Virus record (IMG/VR): IMGVR_UViG_3300032331_001834
Location: 1-31,868 of that record
Reading direction: 5' to 3' (one strand)
Source of the DNA: a virus
Length of the DNA stretch: 31,868 nt
Every line of letters begins with the position of its first letter. The stretch's first letter is position 1. Both the position numbers and the translations under genes were made by a program. The notes beneath the pieces are model-generated. The model was given only the letters and a program-made list of their open reading frames with translations, ran no database searches and was not told the origin of the DNA. Shown here in pieces: positions 1 to 5,770 of the stretch.

Positions 1-31
1 AATCCGTAGGATTAGGTAATCCAGTGGGTGT
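1..31 (-). repeat. Partial copy of second intergenic repeat family (ATCC-TACG-GGAT type)
   Basis: Contains the short palindrome AATCCTACGGATT read on the minus strand, followed in the other copies by a conserved TATAGTCAGC tail that here lies outside the window. It lies about 60 bp beyond the stop of the gene at 95-466. Related copies are at 4957-4992, 9338-9374, 11929-11966 and 13398-13436. Confidence 0.55.
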
Positions 32-94
32 TTTTGTTTGGGCAGAACACCAAAAACTGCTCAGACCGTCAGCCTCCGACACTTAAATATTGTA

Positions 95-466
95 TCACCA
101 CCAACTACTATACTCTACAGTCAGGCCAGCATCAAGAGCCTGTCTTGCTTTTCTTACAAACTCCAAGTCTCTTTCTTTATAGATATCATCGCTACCACTA
201 CCAAAGAAAAATACTTCTGTAGATGGAAGTTTATCGTTGTCAATAGCCTGTTCCAGATCATCAATATCGCTATGATCCAGTTCAACCGGGATACAGTTGA
301 AATCGCTCATTCCCATGCTGTTAGATTCTTCTGGCTTCCCAGGACAACCCTTGTTATGCCAAAGATTCTCCATCCAGCCTTGAAGATTATGATGCTTACG
401 CCAGTAGGCGAGTTCTTCCTTCTCTCCGTTGTTGTCGATAGCGTGAGCGTACTGGTCAAGTCCCAT
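95..466 (-). CDS. Conserved phage protein of the MGLDxYA family, function unknown
   Basis: A 123-residue soluble protein that starts MGLDQYAH, continues with YWRKHHNLQGWME and ends in a Tyr-Ser-Ser-Trp-Trp tail. This start, the W-R-K-H-x-N-L-Q-G-W block and the terminal SWW recur in a family of small phage proteins, some database members of which carry an unrelated kinase name; no kinase motif is visible here. No membrane segment is present. The ATG is preceded by AAAGGAAAA, and a consensus promoter lies at 491-519, so the gene is probably transcribed alone. Downstream (1-94) are inverted repeats rather than another gene. Family recognition is from memory of the motifs; no function is assigned. 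Confidence 0.85.
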   Translation of the reverse strand: MGLDQYAHAIDNNGEKEELAYWRKHHNLQGWMENLWHNKGCPGKPEESNSMGMSDFNCIPVELDHSDIDDLEQAIDNDKLPSTEVFFFGSGSDDIYKERDLEFVRKARQALDAGLTVEYSSWW

Positions 467-490
467 TGTAGTTTTCCTTTCGTTTCACTG

Positions 491-519
491 ATTCTACATA
501 CCTTATCGGCACTTGTCAA
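491..519 (-). promoter_or_regulatory. Sigma70-type promoter for the 95-466 gene
   Basis: TTGACA at 514-519 and TAGAAT at 491-496 with a 17-bp spacer that contains the recurring GCCGATA motif. Confidence 0.85.
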
Positions 520-538
520 TAGGATTCTTTAACTTGCT

Positions 539-617
539 CTAAGTGCTTATAGATAAAGAGTTTATGTCAAGCCTCTATGCCCAGCCTAGTCGTAAAGTCT
601 TATGAGACAAGGCTTTA
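539..617 (-). repeat. Four-unit palindromic 3'-end element E1
   Basis: Begins one base past the 3' end of tRNA-Tyr, so it lies at the end of the five-tRNA transcript. Unit pattern: TAAGTGCTTA, TAAAGAGTTTA, TAAAGTCTTA, AAGGCTTTA. The GC core is weaker than in other copies, and the stop-proximal hairpin is only partly conserved. Confidence 0.75.
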
Positions 618-699
618 TGGTGGATGCTGGATTCGAACCAGCGAAGGCATTGCCAGCAGATTTACAGTCTGCCCCCGTTGGCCGCTTGGGTAATCCACC
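618..699 (-). tRNA. tRNA-Tyr (GTA)
   Basis: Acceptor GGTGGAT pairs with ATCCACC. The anticodon loop CTGTAAA gives GTA, a long variable arm is present and the T-loop is GGTTCGAATCC. CCA is not encoded. It is the last gene of a five-tRNA array read leftward; element E1 follows at once. Confidence 0.95.
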
Positions 700-703
700 T
701 AAA

Positions 704-790
704 CGGAAGAAGTAGGATTCGAACCCACGGAAGTTTTTACGCTTCTTCTGATTAGTAATCAGATGCATTAGACCACTCTGCCATTCTTCC
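704..790 (-). tRNA. tRNA-Ser with unusual ACT anticodon
   Basis: Acceptor GGAAGAA pairs with TTCTTCC, discriminator G, long variable arm GAAG/CTTC, T-loop TTCGAAT. The anticodon stem TCTGA/TCAGA closes a seven-base loop TTACTAA, so the anticodon is ACT rather than the usual bacterial GCT. It would read AGU, a common serine codon in the window's late genes. CCA is not encoded. Confidence 0.88.
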
Positions 791-795
791 TTAAG

Positions 796-867
796 CTGCC
801 TGACTAGGACTCGAACCTAGAACCTAAGCGTTAACAGCGCTCCGCTCTACCATTGAGCTATCAGGCA
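796..867 (-). tRNA. tRNA-Asn (GTT)
   Basis: Acceptor TGCCTGA pairs with TCAGGCA, anticodon loop CTGTTAA gives GTT, T-loop TTCGAGT, discriminator G. CCA is not encoded. Third gene in the array, six bases from tRNA-Ser. Confidence 0.95.
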
Positions 868-872
868 TCAAG

Positions 873-943
873 TTCCGGGACTACGACTTGAACGTAGAAA
901 CGCAGATCCAAAGTCTGCTGTGATACCATTTCACCATCCCGGA
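873..943 (-). tRNA. tRNA-Gln (TTG)
   Basis: Acceptor TCCGGGA pairs with TCCCGGA. Anticodon stem GCAGA/TCTGC closes the loop CTTTGGA, anticodon TTG with G37. CCA is not encoded. Confidence 0.93.
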
Positions 944-946
944 ATA

Positions 947-1018
947 AGCCGACAGAGGGAATCGAACCCCCGACAGGTTGTTTACAAAACAACTACTCTA
1001 CCCCTGAGTTATGTCGGC
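947..1018 (-). tRNA. tRNA-Thr (TGT)
   Basis: Acceptor GCCGACA pairs with TGTCGGC. Anticodon stem GTTGT/ACAAC closes the loop TTTGTAA, anticodon TGT. First gene of the array. The leader between promoter and tRNA (1019-1080) holds a GGTTCG/CGAACC hairpin. CCA is not encoded. Confidence 0.95.
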
Positions 1019-1084
1019 ATTACAAGGTTCGCCATTTCTGACGAACCAAGATCGCTCTATCCACATGGGTAGACACGACAAGTT

Positions 1085-1113
1085 ATTATACTCAATAATC
1101 ATTATCCTCGCAA
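1085..1113 (-). promoter_or_regulatory. Promoter of the five-tRNA array
   Basis: TTGCGA at 1108-1113, 17-bp spacer, TATAAT at 1085-1090. It overlaps the 3' end of the 1092-1298 reading frame and faces tRNA-Thr. Confidence 0.7.
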
Positions 1114-1298
1114 GCCCTACGCTTTTGGGCCGAACGAGTACGCTGACGCTTGGGACGATTATCGAACACGGTAAACTTGTGTTCCTGATGCCCCTGACGC
1201 ATCTCCCAAGGCATAACTTTCTTGATTTTGATTACGTTGTGGTTGCGTCGAGGACGCATATCGTCGTTGTTGTGGAGGGTAATCATACCATTGACCAT
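1092..1298 (-). CDS. Possible basic protein overlapping the end of the 1159-1491 gene
   Basis: A 68-residue frame starting MVNGMITLHNNDDM with a strongly basic second half (NRPKRQRTRSAQKRR). It overlaps the 3' part of the membrane-anchored protein gene by about 140 bp in another frame and then runs on to 1092. Internal Met codons at residues 5 and 14 are alternative starts. The codons look as coding-like as those of the overlapped frame, and the unique basic tail makes a shadow frame less likely. No clear ribosome-binding site is visible. It could be a genuine nucleic-acid-binding miniprotein, or the upstream frame could be the only real one. Function unknown. Confidence 0.45.
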   Translation of the reverse strand: MVNGMITLHNNDDMRPRRNHNVIKIKKVMPWEMRQGHQEHKFTVFDNRPKRQRTRSAQKRRACEDNDY

Positions 1299-1491
1299 TT
1301 TCGTGTTGATAAAAAACTTTGTTTACGTTAGGATCATACGCCATTAAACAGTATTGTACCGGATAAACTACCTTTGTCAACTCTTTTTGTTGAGTCAACT
1401 CTGGGATTTTTATATTCCCACTTTGATAATCTTTTACACCATTATAGGCCAACCCTAAAAGTGCAATAAGCACACCCACCCATTGTAGCAT
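1159..1491 (-). CDS. Small membrane-anchored protein with Gln-rich tail
   Basis: A 110-residue protein when started at the ATG at 1491, which has AAGGAA seven bases upstream. A longer frame beginning with TTG at 1545 has no binding site and would start inside the probable promoter. The N-terminus (MLQWVGVLIALLGLAYNGV) is a single hydrophobic segment fitting a signal anchor. The middle includes VVYPVQYCLMAYDPNVNKV, and the C-terminal third is polar and rich in Gln, Ser and Arg. A one-pass membrane or exported protein is likely; no family is recognised. The downstream half is overlapped by another candidate frame (1092-1298). Confidence 0.7.
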   Translation of the reverse strand: MLQWVGVLIALLGLAYNGVKDYQSGNIKIPELTQQKELTKVVYPVQYCLMAYDPNVNKVFYQHENGQWYDYPPQQRRYASSTQPQRNQNQESYALGDASGASGTQVYRVR

Positions 1492-1522
1492 ATTTCCATT
1501 CCTTGTCAAGACCCGCTTCTCG

Positions 1523-1550
1523 TCCATAGAGTATTTATCGGCCAAGTCGA
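1523..1550 (-). promoter_or_regulatory. Probable degenerate sigma70-type promoter with GCCGATA spacer
   Basis: TCGACT at 1545-1550 and TATGGA at 1523-1528, 16 bp apart, with the GCCGATAA spacer motif seen in the strong promoters of this region. It gives the 1491 start a short leader. Confidence 0.5.
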
Positions 1551-1569
1551 TGGCAGTCTTTAGAAAATC

Positions 1570-1650
1570 CTAAGTGCTTATCTGATAAGGGTTTACGACA
1601 AATCCGCGGCCGCGGCCTCGCCCTAAGTTCTTTAGGGTCAAGGCTTTACG
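1570..1650 (-). repeat. Four-unit palindromic 3'-end element E2
   Basis: Ends at the base before the stop codon of the 1651-1893 gene. The GC core is CCGCGGCCGCGG. On the minus-strand RNA the stop-proximal half folds as CCTTG-A-CCCTAA over TTAGGG-CGAGG with a five-base loop. Confidence 0.85.
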
Positions 1651-1893
1651 TCATTCATCATTCTCCCGTGATAGTTCCCACCCTGCGGCTCTTACAATAC
1701 TTTTGGTGGCAATCACATTAGTTTTAGGAGTAGCACTAATATAATCTCTATAGCCCTGTTCATCTACATAAAAATGCTCGTCAATAATATCAAACTTATT
1801 TGTCAGCAACAAACCACAGATAGCAGCCTCTAGTGCATTAGGTTGAGACAGAATAACTTCTAGTGTGCCGCTCTTTACATAATATTTAGCCAT
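1651..1893 (-). CDS. Small protein of unknown function (YYVKSGTLEVI type)
   Basis: An 80-residue soluble protein starting MAKYYVKSGTLEVILSQPNA, followed by ALEAAICGLLL, which predicts a compact alpha/beta domain (a strand pair then a helix). The start is an ATG with GGGAG six bases upstream, two bases after the stop of the 1896-2159 gene, so the two are translationally linked. It is the last gene of the 2874-to-1651 operon, and its stop codon abuts element E2. The N-terminal pattern is reminiscent of short proteins seen in other phage and environmental genomes, but I assign no function. Confidence 0.8.
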   Translation of the reverse strand: MAKYYVKSGTLEVILSQPNALEAAICGLLLTNKFDIIDEHFYVDEQGYRDYISATPKTNVIATKSIVRAAGWELSRENDE

Positions 1894-1895
1894 GA

Positions 1896-2159
1896 TTAAC
1901 TCCCTAAACTAATAAGAACGTAACCATTATCTTCATCATGCCCGTCAAAATCTAAAGGTTGCAGAGTAAAACCCACCGGCCATGCAACCGAAGCATCTGC
2001 TAAAATCTTGTCTAGATGAGTGCTACTAACGAAAGTATCATAGTTTGTTCCAAAACTAATATCACTTTGGTTAATAGCCATCATAACAGTATCGTAGTCT
2101 AGTTTATTATGATCACAAACATCTTCGAGAAGCACATAAGTATAAGTATGAGCAATCAT
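1896..2159 (-). CDS. Hypothetical protein, second gene of the gp88-like operon
   Basis: An 87-residue, mildly acidic soluble protein (starts MIAHTYTYVLLEDVCDHN). No membrane segment, Cys cluster or catalytic motif is visible. The ATG has GAGG five bases upstream and lies seven bases after the stop of the upstream gene. Not recognised. Confidence 0.78.
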   Translation of the reverse strand: MIAHTYTYVLLEDVCDHNKLDYDTVMMAINQSDISFGTNYDTFVSSTHLDKILADASVAWPVGFTLQPLDFDGHDEDNGYVLISLGS

Positions 2160-2166
2160 TTTATCC

Positions 2167-2874
2167 TCAGTGTGATGGAAACAACACGTTAGCCAAACCC
2201 TTGACGCACAGATTACAGTCTACACTACCCTCAGTGGGTGTGCAAGTGACAACGCCACGACCACGACGGATTTCCGGGCAAGTGATAAACTTTGTATCAT
2301 TCAGCACAACCAGTTTAGGCAGACTCTTACGCCACACTTCCGCTGCCGCCTTACGCTTGGGACGTTTCTTGGCAATCTTTTCGTCACTATCGCACCATGC
2401 GAACAGTTTGAAACCTTGAGCCTTTGCCTCATTCATATCATTATCATTATGAACACTGGCATATACATTCATATACTTTTCCATAGCCACAAGCCGACTA
2501 TCATAGATATGAGTATAAAACCACATATCGGGCAGACTAGTACCATCGGCAAGAATACTCTCACAAGCCCACGTTACATTAGCAACATAGTCAAGGTCGA
2601 GTTGACCATCCTTGAACCAATCACCACGCTCATGCCAACGAATAGACTTCTCTTTACGAATGGCTTCCAGAATCATCGCTCTAATACGATTCTTCTCGGT
2701 TATAAGATTCATCATACCAGCGGGGCGAACATTAGGATACATTTTCTCGGTTTGCTCAGCATAGCAACCGTCGCCCAAATAAACACAAGTAGGGGGACAA
2801 GTATCACCAACGGGCCGACTCACGACCAAACAACCCTTGCCCAACTTATCGTTACCGTTTGCAACTTTCATCAT
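2167..2874 (-). CDS. gp88-like Cys-rich protein
   Basis: A 235-residue protein whose N-terminus (GNDKLGKGC then SRPVGDTCPPTCVYLGDGCYA) matches the pattern of the phage 'gene product 88' family: G-N-x-K-L-G, a short strand, then clustered cysteines ending in C-Y-A. A second cysteine group lies near the C-terminus (CPEIRRG, CTPTEGSVDCNLC). Two Cys groups at opposite ends suggest a metal or Fe-S site, but this is inference. The central part has conserved-looking WHERGDWF and DMWFYTHIYDSRL segments. Start: tandem ATGs at 2874 and 2871, with AGGAG just upstream favouring either. It is first in a three-gene operon from the strong promoter at 2893-2921. Biochemical role unknown. Confidence 0.82.
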   Translation of the reverse strand: MMKVANGNDKLGKGCLVVSRPVGDTCPPTCVYLGDGCYAEQTEKMYPNVRPAGMMNLITEKNRIRAMILEAIRKEKSIRWHERGDWFKDGQLDLDYVANVTWACESILADGTSLPDMWFYTHIYDSRLVAMEKYMNVYASVHNDNDMNEAKAQGFKLFAWCDSDEKIAKKRPKRKAAAEVWRKSLPKLVVLNDTKFITCPEIRRGRGVVTCTPTEGSVDCNLCVKGLANVLFPSH

Positions 2875-2892
2875 GTTTCTCCTATGCTAACG

Positions 2893-2921
2893 ATTCTATA
2901 CTACAGTATCGGCATTGTCAA
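2893..2921 (-). promoter_or_regulatory. Sigma70-type promoter of the gp88-like operon
   Basis: TTGACA 2916-2921, TAGAAT 2893-2898, spacer 17 bp containing GCCGATA. Confidence 0.87.
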
Positions 2922-2960
2922 GAGAAAACTTTATCAGTTGTTGCAGAAAACGAAACAACT

Positions 2961-3040
2961 CGTAAGTGCTTGTGAGATAAGAGTTTACGTCAATCCGCCG
3001 CCCGCACTTTCGTCGTAAAGTCTTACAGAATAAGGACTTA
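2961..3040 (-). repeat. Four-unit palindromic 3'-end element E3
   Basis: Begins one base after the 3' end of tRNA-Asp, closing the Arg-Asp tRNA transcript. The GC core is CCGCCCGC. The stop-proximal hairpin is weaker than in E4, E11 or E12. Confidence 0.75.
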
Positions 3041-3041
3041 G

Positions 3042-3115
3042 CGAGAATGACGGGACTTGAACCCGCAACCTCTAGCGTGACAGGCTAGCGATCTAACCGA
3101 TTGATCTACATTCCC
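3042..3115 (-). tRNA. tRNA-Asp (GTC)
   Basis: Acceptor GGGAATG pairs with CATTCTC (one G-U). Anticodon stem CTAGC/GCTAG closes the loop CTGTCAC, anticodon GTC. T-loop TTCAAGT. CCA is not encoded. Confidence 0.94.
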
Positions 3116-3118
3116 AAA

Positions 3119-3190
3119 TAGCCCCAAGAGGAATCGAACCTCTAACTAGACTTTAGAAGAGTCCTGTTATCTCCATTTAACTATGGGGCC
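3119..3190 (-). tRNA. tRNA-Arg (TCT)
   Basis: Acceptor GGCCCCA pairs with TGGGGCT. Anticodon stem GGACT/AGTCT closes the loop CTTCTAA, anticodon TCT, reading AGA/AGG, which dominate arginine codons in the right-hand genes. Three bases upstream of tRNA-Asp in the same transcript. Confidence 0.94.
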
Positions 3191-3198
3191 GTATTTCT

Positions 3199-3226
3199 AT
3201 TATAGCATACTCATTCAACGCCGCAA
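3199..3226 (-). promoter_or_regulatory. Promoter of the Arg-Asp tRNA pair
   Basis: TTGCGG 3221-3226, 16 bp, TATAAT 3199-3204, with transcription starting just before tRNA-Arg. Confidence 0.7.
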
Positions 3227-3426
3227 GCCCACATGGCGTCCCATGTAGGCTATACGGTTTGATGGTTGGTTCGTTTTCTACCATCGTTAAGTTATATTCT
3301 ATAGTAGCCGAACCTATTCCCGGAAGCCACTCCGGTTATCTAGTCTGGCTTGACCACTACTATGTTGCACCCAAGGTCTGCAACGAACCTATTACGCGGG
3401 ACGAATCCCGCCGCACTATGCCTAAA
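3225..3426 (-). ncRNA. Candidate structured non-coding RNA
   Basis: About 200 bp with no credible reading frame but many helices on the minus strand: GCGGG/CCCGC, GTTGCA/TGCAAC, CCGGA/TCCGG, a closing pair ATAGTAG/CTACTAT and a final 10-bp hairpin at 3227-3250 (GCCTACATGG over CCATGTGGGC). The motif AATAGGTTCG occurs twice. A promoter (3432-3459) begins right after the stop of the upstream gene. No U-tract follows the last hairpin, so the 3' end is uncertain. It could instead be the 3' untranslated region of the 3462-3713 gene, or tRNA-like remnants. Confidence 0.45.
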
Positions 3427-3431
3427 ATCTA

Positions 3432-3459
3432 TTTATACTGGCATAGTCCAGTTAGTCAA
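3432..3459 (-). promoter_or_regulatory. Promoter for the structured region 3225-3426
   Basis: TTGACT 3454-3459, 16 bp, TATAAA 3432-3437, lying directly after the stop codon of the 3462-3713 gene. Confidence 0.55.
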
Positions 3460-3461
3460 GG

Positions 3462-3713
3462 TCAAGCCTCGACCGTTTCCTTGATCTTCTTAGGATTCGC
3501 AGAGTCACCAGCAGCATCGGCAGTCACACCCGTAACACGGGCACGCCACACCTTATAACCCTGCTCAGAAAAACTCTTGACTTCGCCAGCCTTGACATTC
3601 GCATGAACATCACCGGGCAGAGCATCATTCAGGGCAGCGGTCAGACTCTCCACAATCGCGTCACGATCCAGTTCCGTAGCAACAATATCAACACTGAAAG
3701 CAAACTTTTGCAT
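3462..3713 (-). CDS. Hypothetical small protein with tandem promoters
   Basis: An 83-residue protein started at the ATG at 3713 (MQKFAFSVDIVATELDRDAI), which has GGAG nine bases upstream. The longer open frame to 3746 would begin before any binding site. Predicted alpha/beta (a strand, helix AIVESLTAALNDALPG, then strands), with a polar, Pro-Lys-containing C-terminus. Two promoters in tandem lie upstream at 3755-3783 and 3842-3869, suggesting strong expression or dual timing. Downstream lies the candidate structured RNA. Not recognised. Confidence 0.78.
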   Translation of the reverse strand: MQKFAFSVDIVATELDRDAIVESLTAALNDALPGDVHANVKAGEVKSFSEQGYKVWRARVTGVTADAAGDSANPKKIKETVEA

Positions 3714-3754
3714 AGTAATCATCTCCAAAAAGTGTAATCGAACCAAGTAAAGTA

Positions 3755-3783
3755 ATCATACCAACCGTATCATCACTTGTCAA
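3755..3783 (-). promoter_or_regulatory. Sigma70-type promoter, proximal of a tandem pair
   Basis: TTGACA 3778-3783, 17 bp, TATGAT 3755-3760. This copy lacks the GCCGATA spacer motif. Confidence 0.78.
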
Positions 3784-3841
3784 GGGCTAGGTCGAACTTT
3801 TTTGGTTGCGATCAACCAGCGTCTTGTCGTGTGATGCTATC

Positions 3842-3869
3842 AGTATACCCTAGTTATCGGCACTGTCAA
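3842..3869 (-). promoter_or_regulatory. Sigma70-type promoter, distal of a tandem pair
   Basis: TTGACA 3864-3869, 16 bp containing GCCGATA, TATACT 3842-3847. Confidence 0.8.
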
Positions 3870-3900
3870 CCCCTTTCCATTAGTGTTTTTCACGATTGTT

Positions 3901-3982
3901 CCTAAGTTGTTGTTGGATAAGAGTTTACGTCAAATCGGCGGGGCCGTCCTCGCCGCAAAGTCTTATGCGGCAAGGCTTTAGG
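3901..3982 (-). repeat. Four-unit palindromic 3'-end element E4
   Basis: Ends at the stop codon of the 3984-4361 gene. The minus-strand RNA forms a 10-bp hairpin, CCTTGCCGCA over TGCGGCGAGG, with loop TAAGACTT. It is the same arrangement as E12, and E11 has compensated base pairs. Confidence 0.87.
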
Positions 3983-3983
3983 C

Positions 3984-4361
3984 TCAGGACAGAAAACCCT
4001 CACAACCCTTGTCCACAAGGTCACGCAGCAGATTTTCAGCCGCTTCGGGAGTGCTGAGAGTGATGCTGTTTTTCGTGCCTGGAGTTGCAGGAACGAAAGT
4101 GTCGTACTTCCAGCCACCAACCAGAGTATCGCTCCAATCCTTGGCTTCCTTCAAGCCCCATCCGGTCCAAGTTCGGATAGCCTTGATGCAGTAGATACGA
4201 TTATCCAGAGTCATGCCACCAGTGATGGTAACAGTGCGGTTCTGGTTCACGCCCAATGCAATCTCGAAAGCATTCACAATCTTATTGTACATATCACCAC
4301 TCAGGCTGCTATCGGTAGCAAGCGTCAGAGCCTCACGAACAGTCAGTTGCAGATTAATCAT
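3984..4361 (-). CDS. Protein with ribosomal L7/L12 C-terminal-like segment
   Basis: A 125-residue protein. Residues about 58-78 (IYCIKAIRTWTGWGLKEAKD) closely match the helix-turn-helix segment of the ribosomal protein L7/L12 C-terminal domain (pattern KIxVIKxVRxxTGLGLKEAK), a module also seen in small phage and bacterial proteins that are not ribosomal. The N-terminal part is unassigned, and the C-terminus is a second helical region (PEAAENLLRDLVDKG). The start ATG overlaps the TGA of the upstream gene (ATGA), with AAGG upstream, so translation is coupled. A role in binding ribosomes or translation factors is possible, but that is inference from one motif. Confidence 0.8.
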   Translation of the reverse strand: MINLQLTVREALTLATDSSLSGDMYNKIVNAFEIALGVNQNRTVTITGGMTLDNRIYCIKAIRTWTGWGLKEAKDWSDTLVGGWKYDTFVPATPGTKNSITLSTPEAAENLLRDLVDKGCEGFLS

Positions 4362-4840
4362 ACCTTAAAATCTCCTAAATATTTGGAATCTATTTCTCTA
4401 AGATCGTCGAACGAGCAGTGTCGTTCTTCTAAAATATAAACTTGTTTACCACTAGTAATGAGTGTAGCGTATTCGCTTTCATCCCATATGAACTCATTGC
4501 TATCGCTCTCACGACGCCAGTATGGATCACGAAGTGGATTATAAAACACACGCTCAAGATTGTCAATAGGTAGAGTAGGATAAAAATCCTTGCGAAGCAT
4601 AACTTCCTCACACTTTATCCATCCGCTCACATCATGCACACCAGCCTCAAATACTTGTTTGGCTTTATTTGGTCGATTGCGAAGTCTACAACCCCTCATT
4701 TCTAACTGATATTCATTAGGGTTATAATAATACACATCAACAGTTTTGCTTCCCTGCTTAACCCGAACTTGCCAGTGCATAAAATGATCCCCACCACCAA
4801 GATGGAATCGTACCTCACCGTACACTGGTTTCTGTTTCAT
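4358..4840 (-). CDS. Hypothetical protein with probably leaderless start
   Basis: A 160-residue protein if started at the ATG at 4840 (MKQKPVYGEVRFHLGGGDHF). The promoter -10 (TATACT, 4847-4852) is followed by exactly six bases and then this ATG, so the transcript would begin at or within a base or two of the start codon. Upstream in-frame ATG codons would not be transcribed. The protein is rich in Tyr, Trp and charged residues, with no membrane segment. It has beta-rich N-terminal motifs (HFMHWQVRVKQGSKTVDVYYYNP) and an acidic middle. It heads a two-gene operon coupled to the L7/L12-like gene. Not recognised. Confidence 0.78.
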   Translation of the reverse strand: MKQKPVYGEVRFHLGGGDHFMHWQVRVKQGSKTVDVYYYNPNEYQLEMRGCRLRNRPNKAKQVFEAGVHDVSGWIKCEEVMLRKDFYPTLPIDNLERVFYNPLRDPYWRRESDSNEFIWDESEYATLITSGKQVYILEERHCSFDDLREIDSKYLGDFKV

Positions 4841-4846
4841 GCTCAT

Positions 4847-4875
4847 AGTATACCTTATCGGCATCCTGTTGTCAA
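4847..4875 (-). promoter_or_regulatory. Sigma70-type promoter giving a leaderless mRNA
   Basis: TTGACA 4870-4875, 17-bp spacer with GCCGATA, TATACT 4847-4852. It lies immediately after the terminator of the 4882-5083 RNA. Confidence 0.85.
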
Positions 4876-4881
4876 TACCTT

Positions 4882-4948
4882 AAAAAATGTACCTATACTG
4901 GTCTAACGTCCAGTAGCGTTTTAGACTTCCACCGCTTATAAGGTACAC
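4882..4948 (-). terminator. Intrinsic terminator of the 4882-5083 RNA
   Basis: A long stem (TGTACC with TATA on one arm, TATAGGTACA on the other) with inner hairpins ACTGG/CCAGT and GTCTAA/TTAGAC, ending in six T residues on the minus strand. Confidence 0.75.
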
Positions 4949-4956
4949 ATATTCTC

Positions 4957-4992
4957 GCTGACTACAGCCACCCCAGCCAAATCCGTAGGATT
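4957..4992 (-). repeat. Second intergenic repeat family, copy 2
   Basis: TAATCC-TAC-GGATT hairpin followed by GGCTG...GTGG and TGTAGTCAGC on the minus strand. This copy lies inside the 4882-5083 RNA. Confidence 0.7.
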
Positions 4993-5089
4993 AGGAAAGA
5001 CAAGCGTTGGGTTGAGCCATACTCGGCCGCCATTTAACCGTGGCTTCTTTGATATCATTCTGCCAACGGCCCACCCACTTGTCTACCTA

Positions 5090-5118
5090 AGTATACCTCT
5101 ATTATCGGGTGTTGTCAA
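5090..5118 (-). promoter_or_regulatory. Promoter of the 4882-5083 RNA
   Basis: TTGACA 5113-5118, 17 bp, TATACT 5090-5095. The spacer has the CCGATA motif. Confidence 0.82.
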
Positions 5119-5136
5119 GAGTTTTCTTTAAAAAAT

Positions 5137-5218
5137 CCTAAGTGGTTGAGGCATAAGAGTTTACGTCAAGCCGTCGCCCGCAGCCTCGATGTAAAGTGTT
5201 ATACTGCAAGGACTTACG
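5137..5218 (-). repeat. Four-unit palindromic 3'-end element E5
   Basis: Abuts the stop codon of the 5219-5512 gene. The hairpin CCTTG...GTA over TAC...CGAGG has an internal mismatch pair. The GC core is CCGTCGCCCGC. Confidence 0.8.
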
Positions 5219-5512
5219 TCAATCCATAGTCCACTGAACTATCGGCTTAGATGGCCCATAATACTTATACAGATATTCAAAATCCATATTATTATGTCGC
5301 TCATAGTGCAGAATCAACTCACTAACTCTACACTGATACAAACAGGGTGGACTCATCTTGTTCCACTTGTAAGATCGGTAACCATCCTTAGTGATACAGG
5401 TTACCCAATCTTTACCAAACTTGATGATAGTACCCCAAACATTCTTACCATTATAGGTAAAGTTCATGGTATTACCAAGCCAATAGGGCCAATAAGGATT
5501 ATTTCCATTCAT
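5219..5512 (-). CDS. Aromatic-rich small protein with SH3-like strand pattern
   Basis: A 97-residue protein starting at the ATG at 5512, with GAGG seven bases upstream; a longer frame would begin with TTG. Sequence MNGNNPYWPYWLGNT, then FTYNGKNVWGTIIKF and YRSYKWNKM. The block Y-N-G-K-x-x-x-G-x-I/V resembles the small beta-barrel proteins at 12965-13168, 13956-14150 and 15874-16068. The second half is helical and aromatic (VSELILHYERHNN). It lies two bases after the stop of the 5515-5736 gene and is last in that operon. Function unknown. Confidence 0.78.
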   Translation of the reverse strand: MNGNNPYWPYWLGNTMNFTYNGKNVWGTIIKFGKDWVTCITKDGYRSYKWNKMSPPCLYQCRVSELILHYERHNNMDFEYLYKYYGPSKPIVQWTMD

Positions 5513-5514
5513 AC

Positions 5515-5736
5515 TCAAACCTCACAAATATGCTTGTTACAACGAACATTAGTAGCAGACGGATACTTGCTAAAAACCTTACACTCAACATCACTCTTGG
5601 TAGCATACCTTGCTCCAAGTTTCCAAGTCCAAGTCTTACCATCCATAGCGAACGTCACAGTCCAACCAGTATGGATATGTTCGTGCTTCACATTACCCCA
5701 CATATCTCTATTCATCCGATAACCATTCCAACTCAT
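5515..5736 (-). CDS. Hypothetical small protein, first of a two-gene operon
   Basis: A 73-residue protein (MSWNGYRMNRDMWG, then TVTFAMDGKTWTWKLGARYATKSDV) with alternating polar and aromatic residues consistent with a small beta sheet, ending in a Cys-containing tail (NVRCNKHICEV). ATG start with a GAG-rich leader, transcribed from the promoter at 5771-5799. It is probably co-translated with the downstream gene, which starts two bases after this stop. Not recognised. Confidence 0.76.
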   Translation of the reverse strand: MSWNGYRMNRDMWGNVKHEHIHTGWTVTFAMDGKTWTWKLGARYATKSDVECKVFSKYPSATNVRCNKHICEV

Positions 5737-5770
5737 CTTTCACTCTCTTTCTTCTACTTCTATTATCGAC

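Larger units (their letters stand above)
4882..5083 (-). ncRNA. Independent structured small RNA, about 200 nt
   Basis: This interval has its own consensus promoter (5090-5118) and intrinsic terminator (4882-4948) but no start codon with a binding site. The predicted 5' end coincides with the outer strand of a helix: GACAAG-TGGGT (5083 leftward) pairs with ACCCA-ACG-CTTGTC (about 4999-5012). Inside it are GGCCG/CGGCC, TGGC/GCCA and CCA/TGG helices. Between this domain and the terminator lies a copy of the second repeat family (4957-4992). No known RNA family is recognised. It may be a regulatory RNA, a decoy or an inhibitor of a host factor. That it is an RNA gene is well supported; its role is unknown. 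Confidence 0.7.

Noticed and set aside
38-532. 164-codon plus-strand frame
   Set aside because: Antisense to the MGLDxYA gene, whose family, binding site and promoter are clear.
1482-1509. TTGACA-N16-TACAAT at 1482-1509 (minus) as a promoter
   Set aside because: It overlaps the binding site and ATG of the membrane-protein gene and would cut off its membrane segment; an upstream site with the GCCGATA motif fits better.
2416-3018. 200-codon plus-strand frame
   Set aside because: It is antisense to the gp88-like gene and its promoter, has no binding site and a composition unlike a protein.
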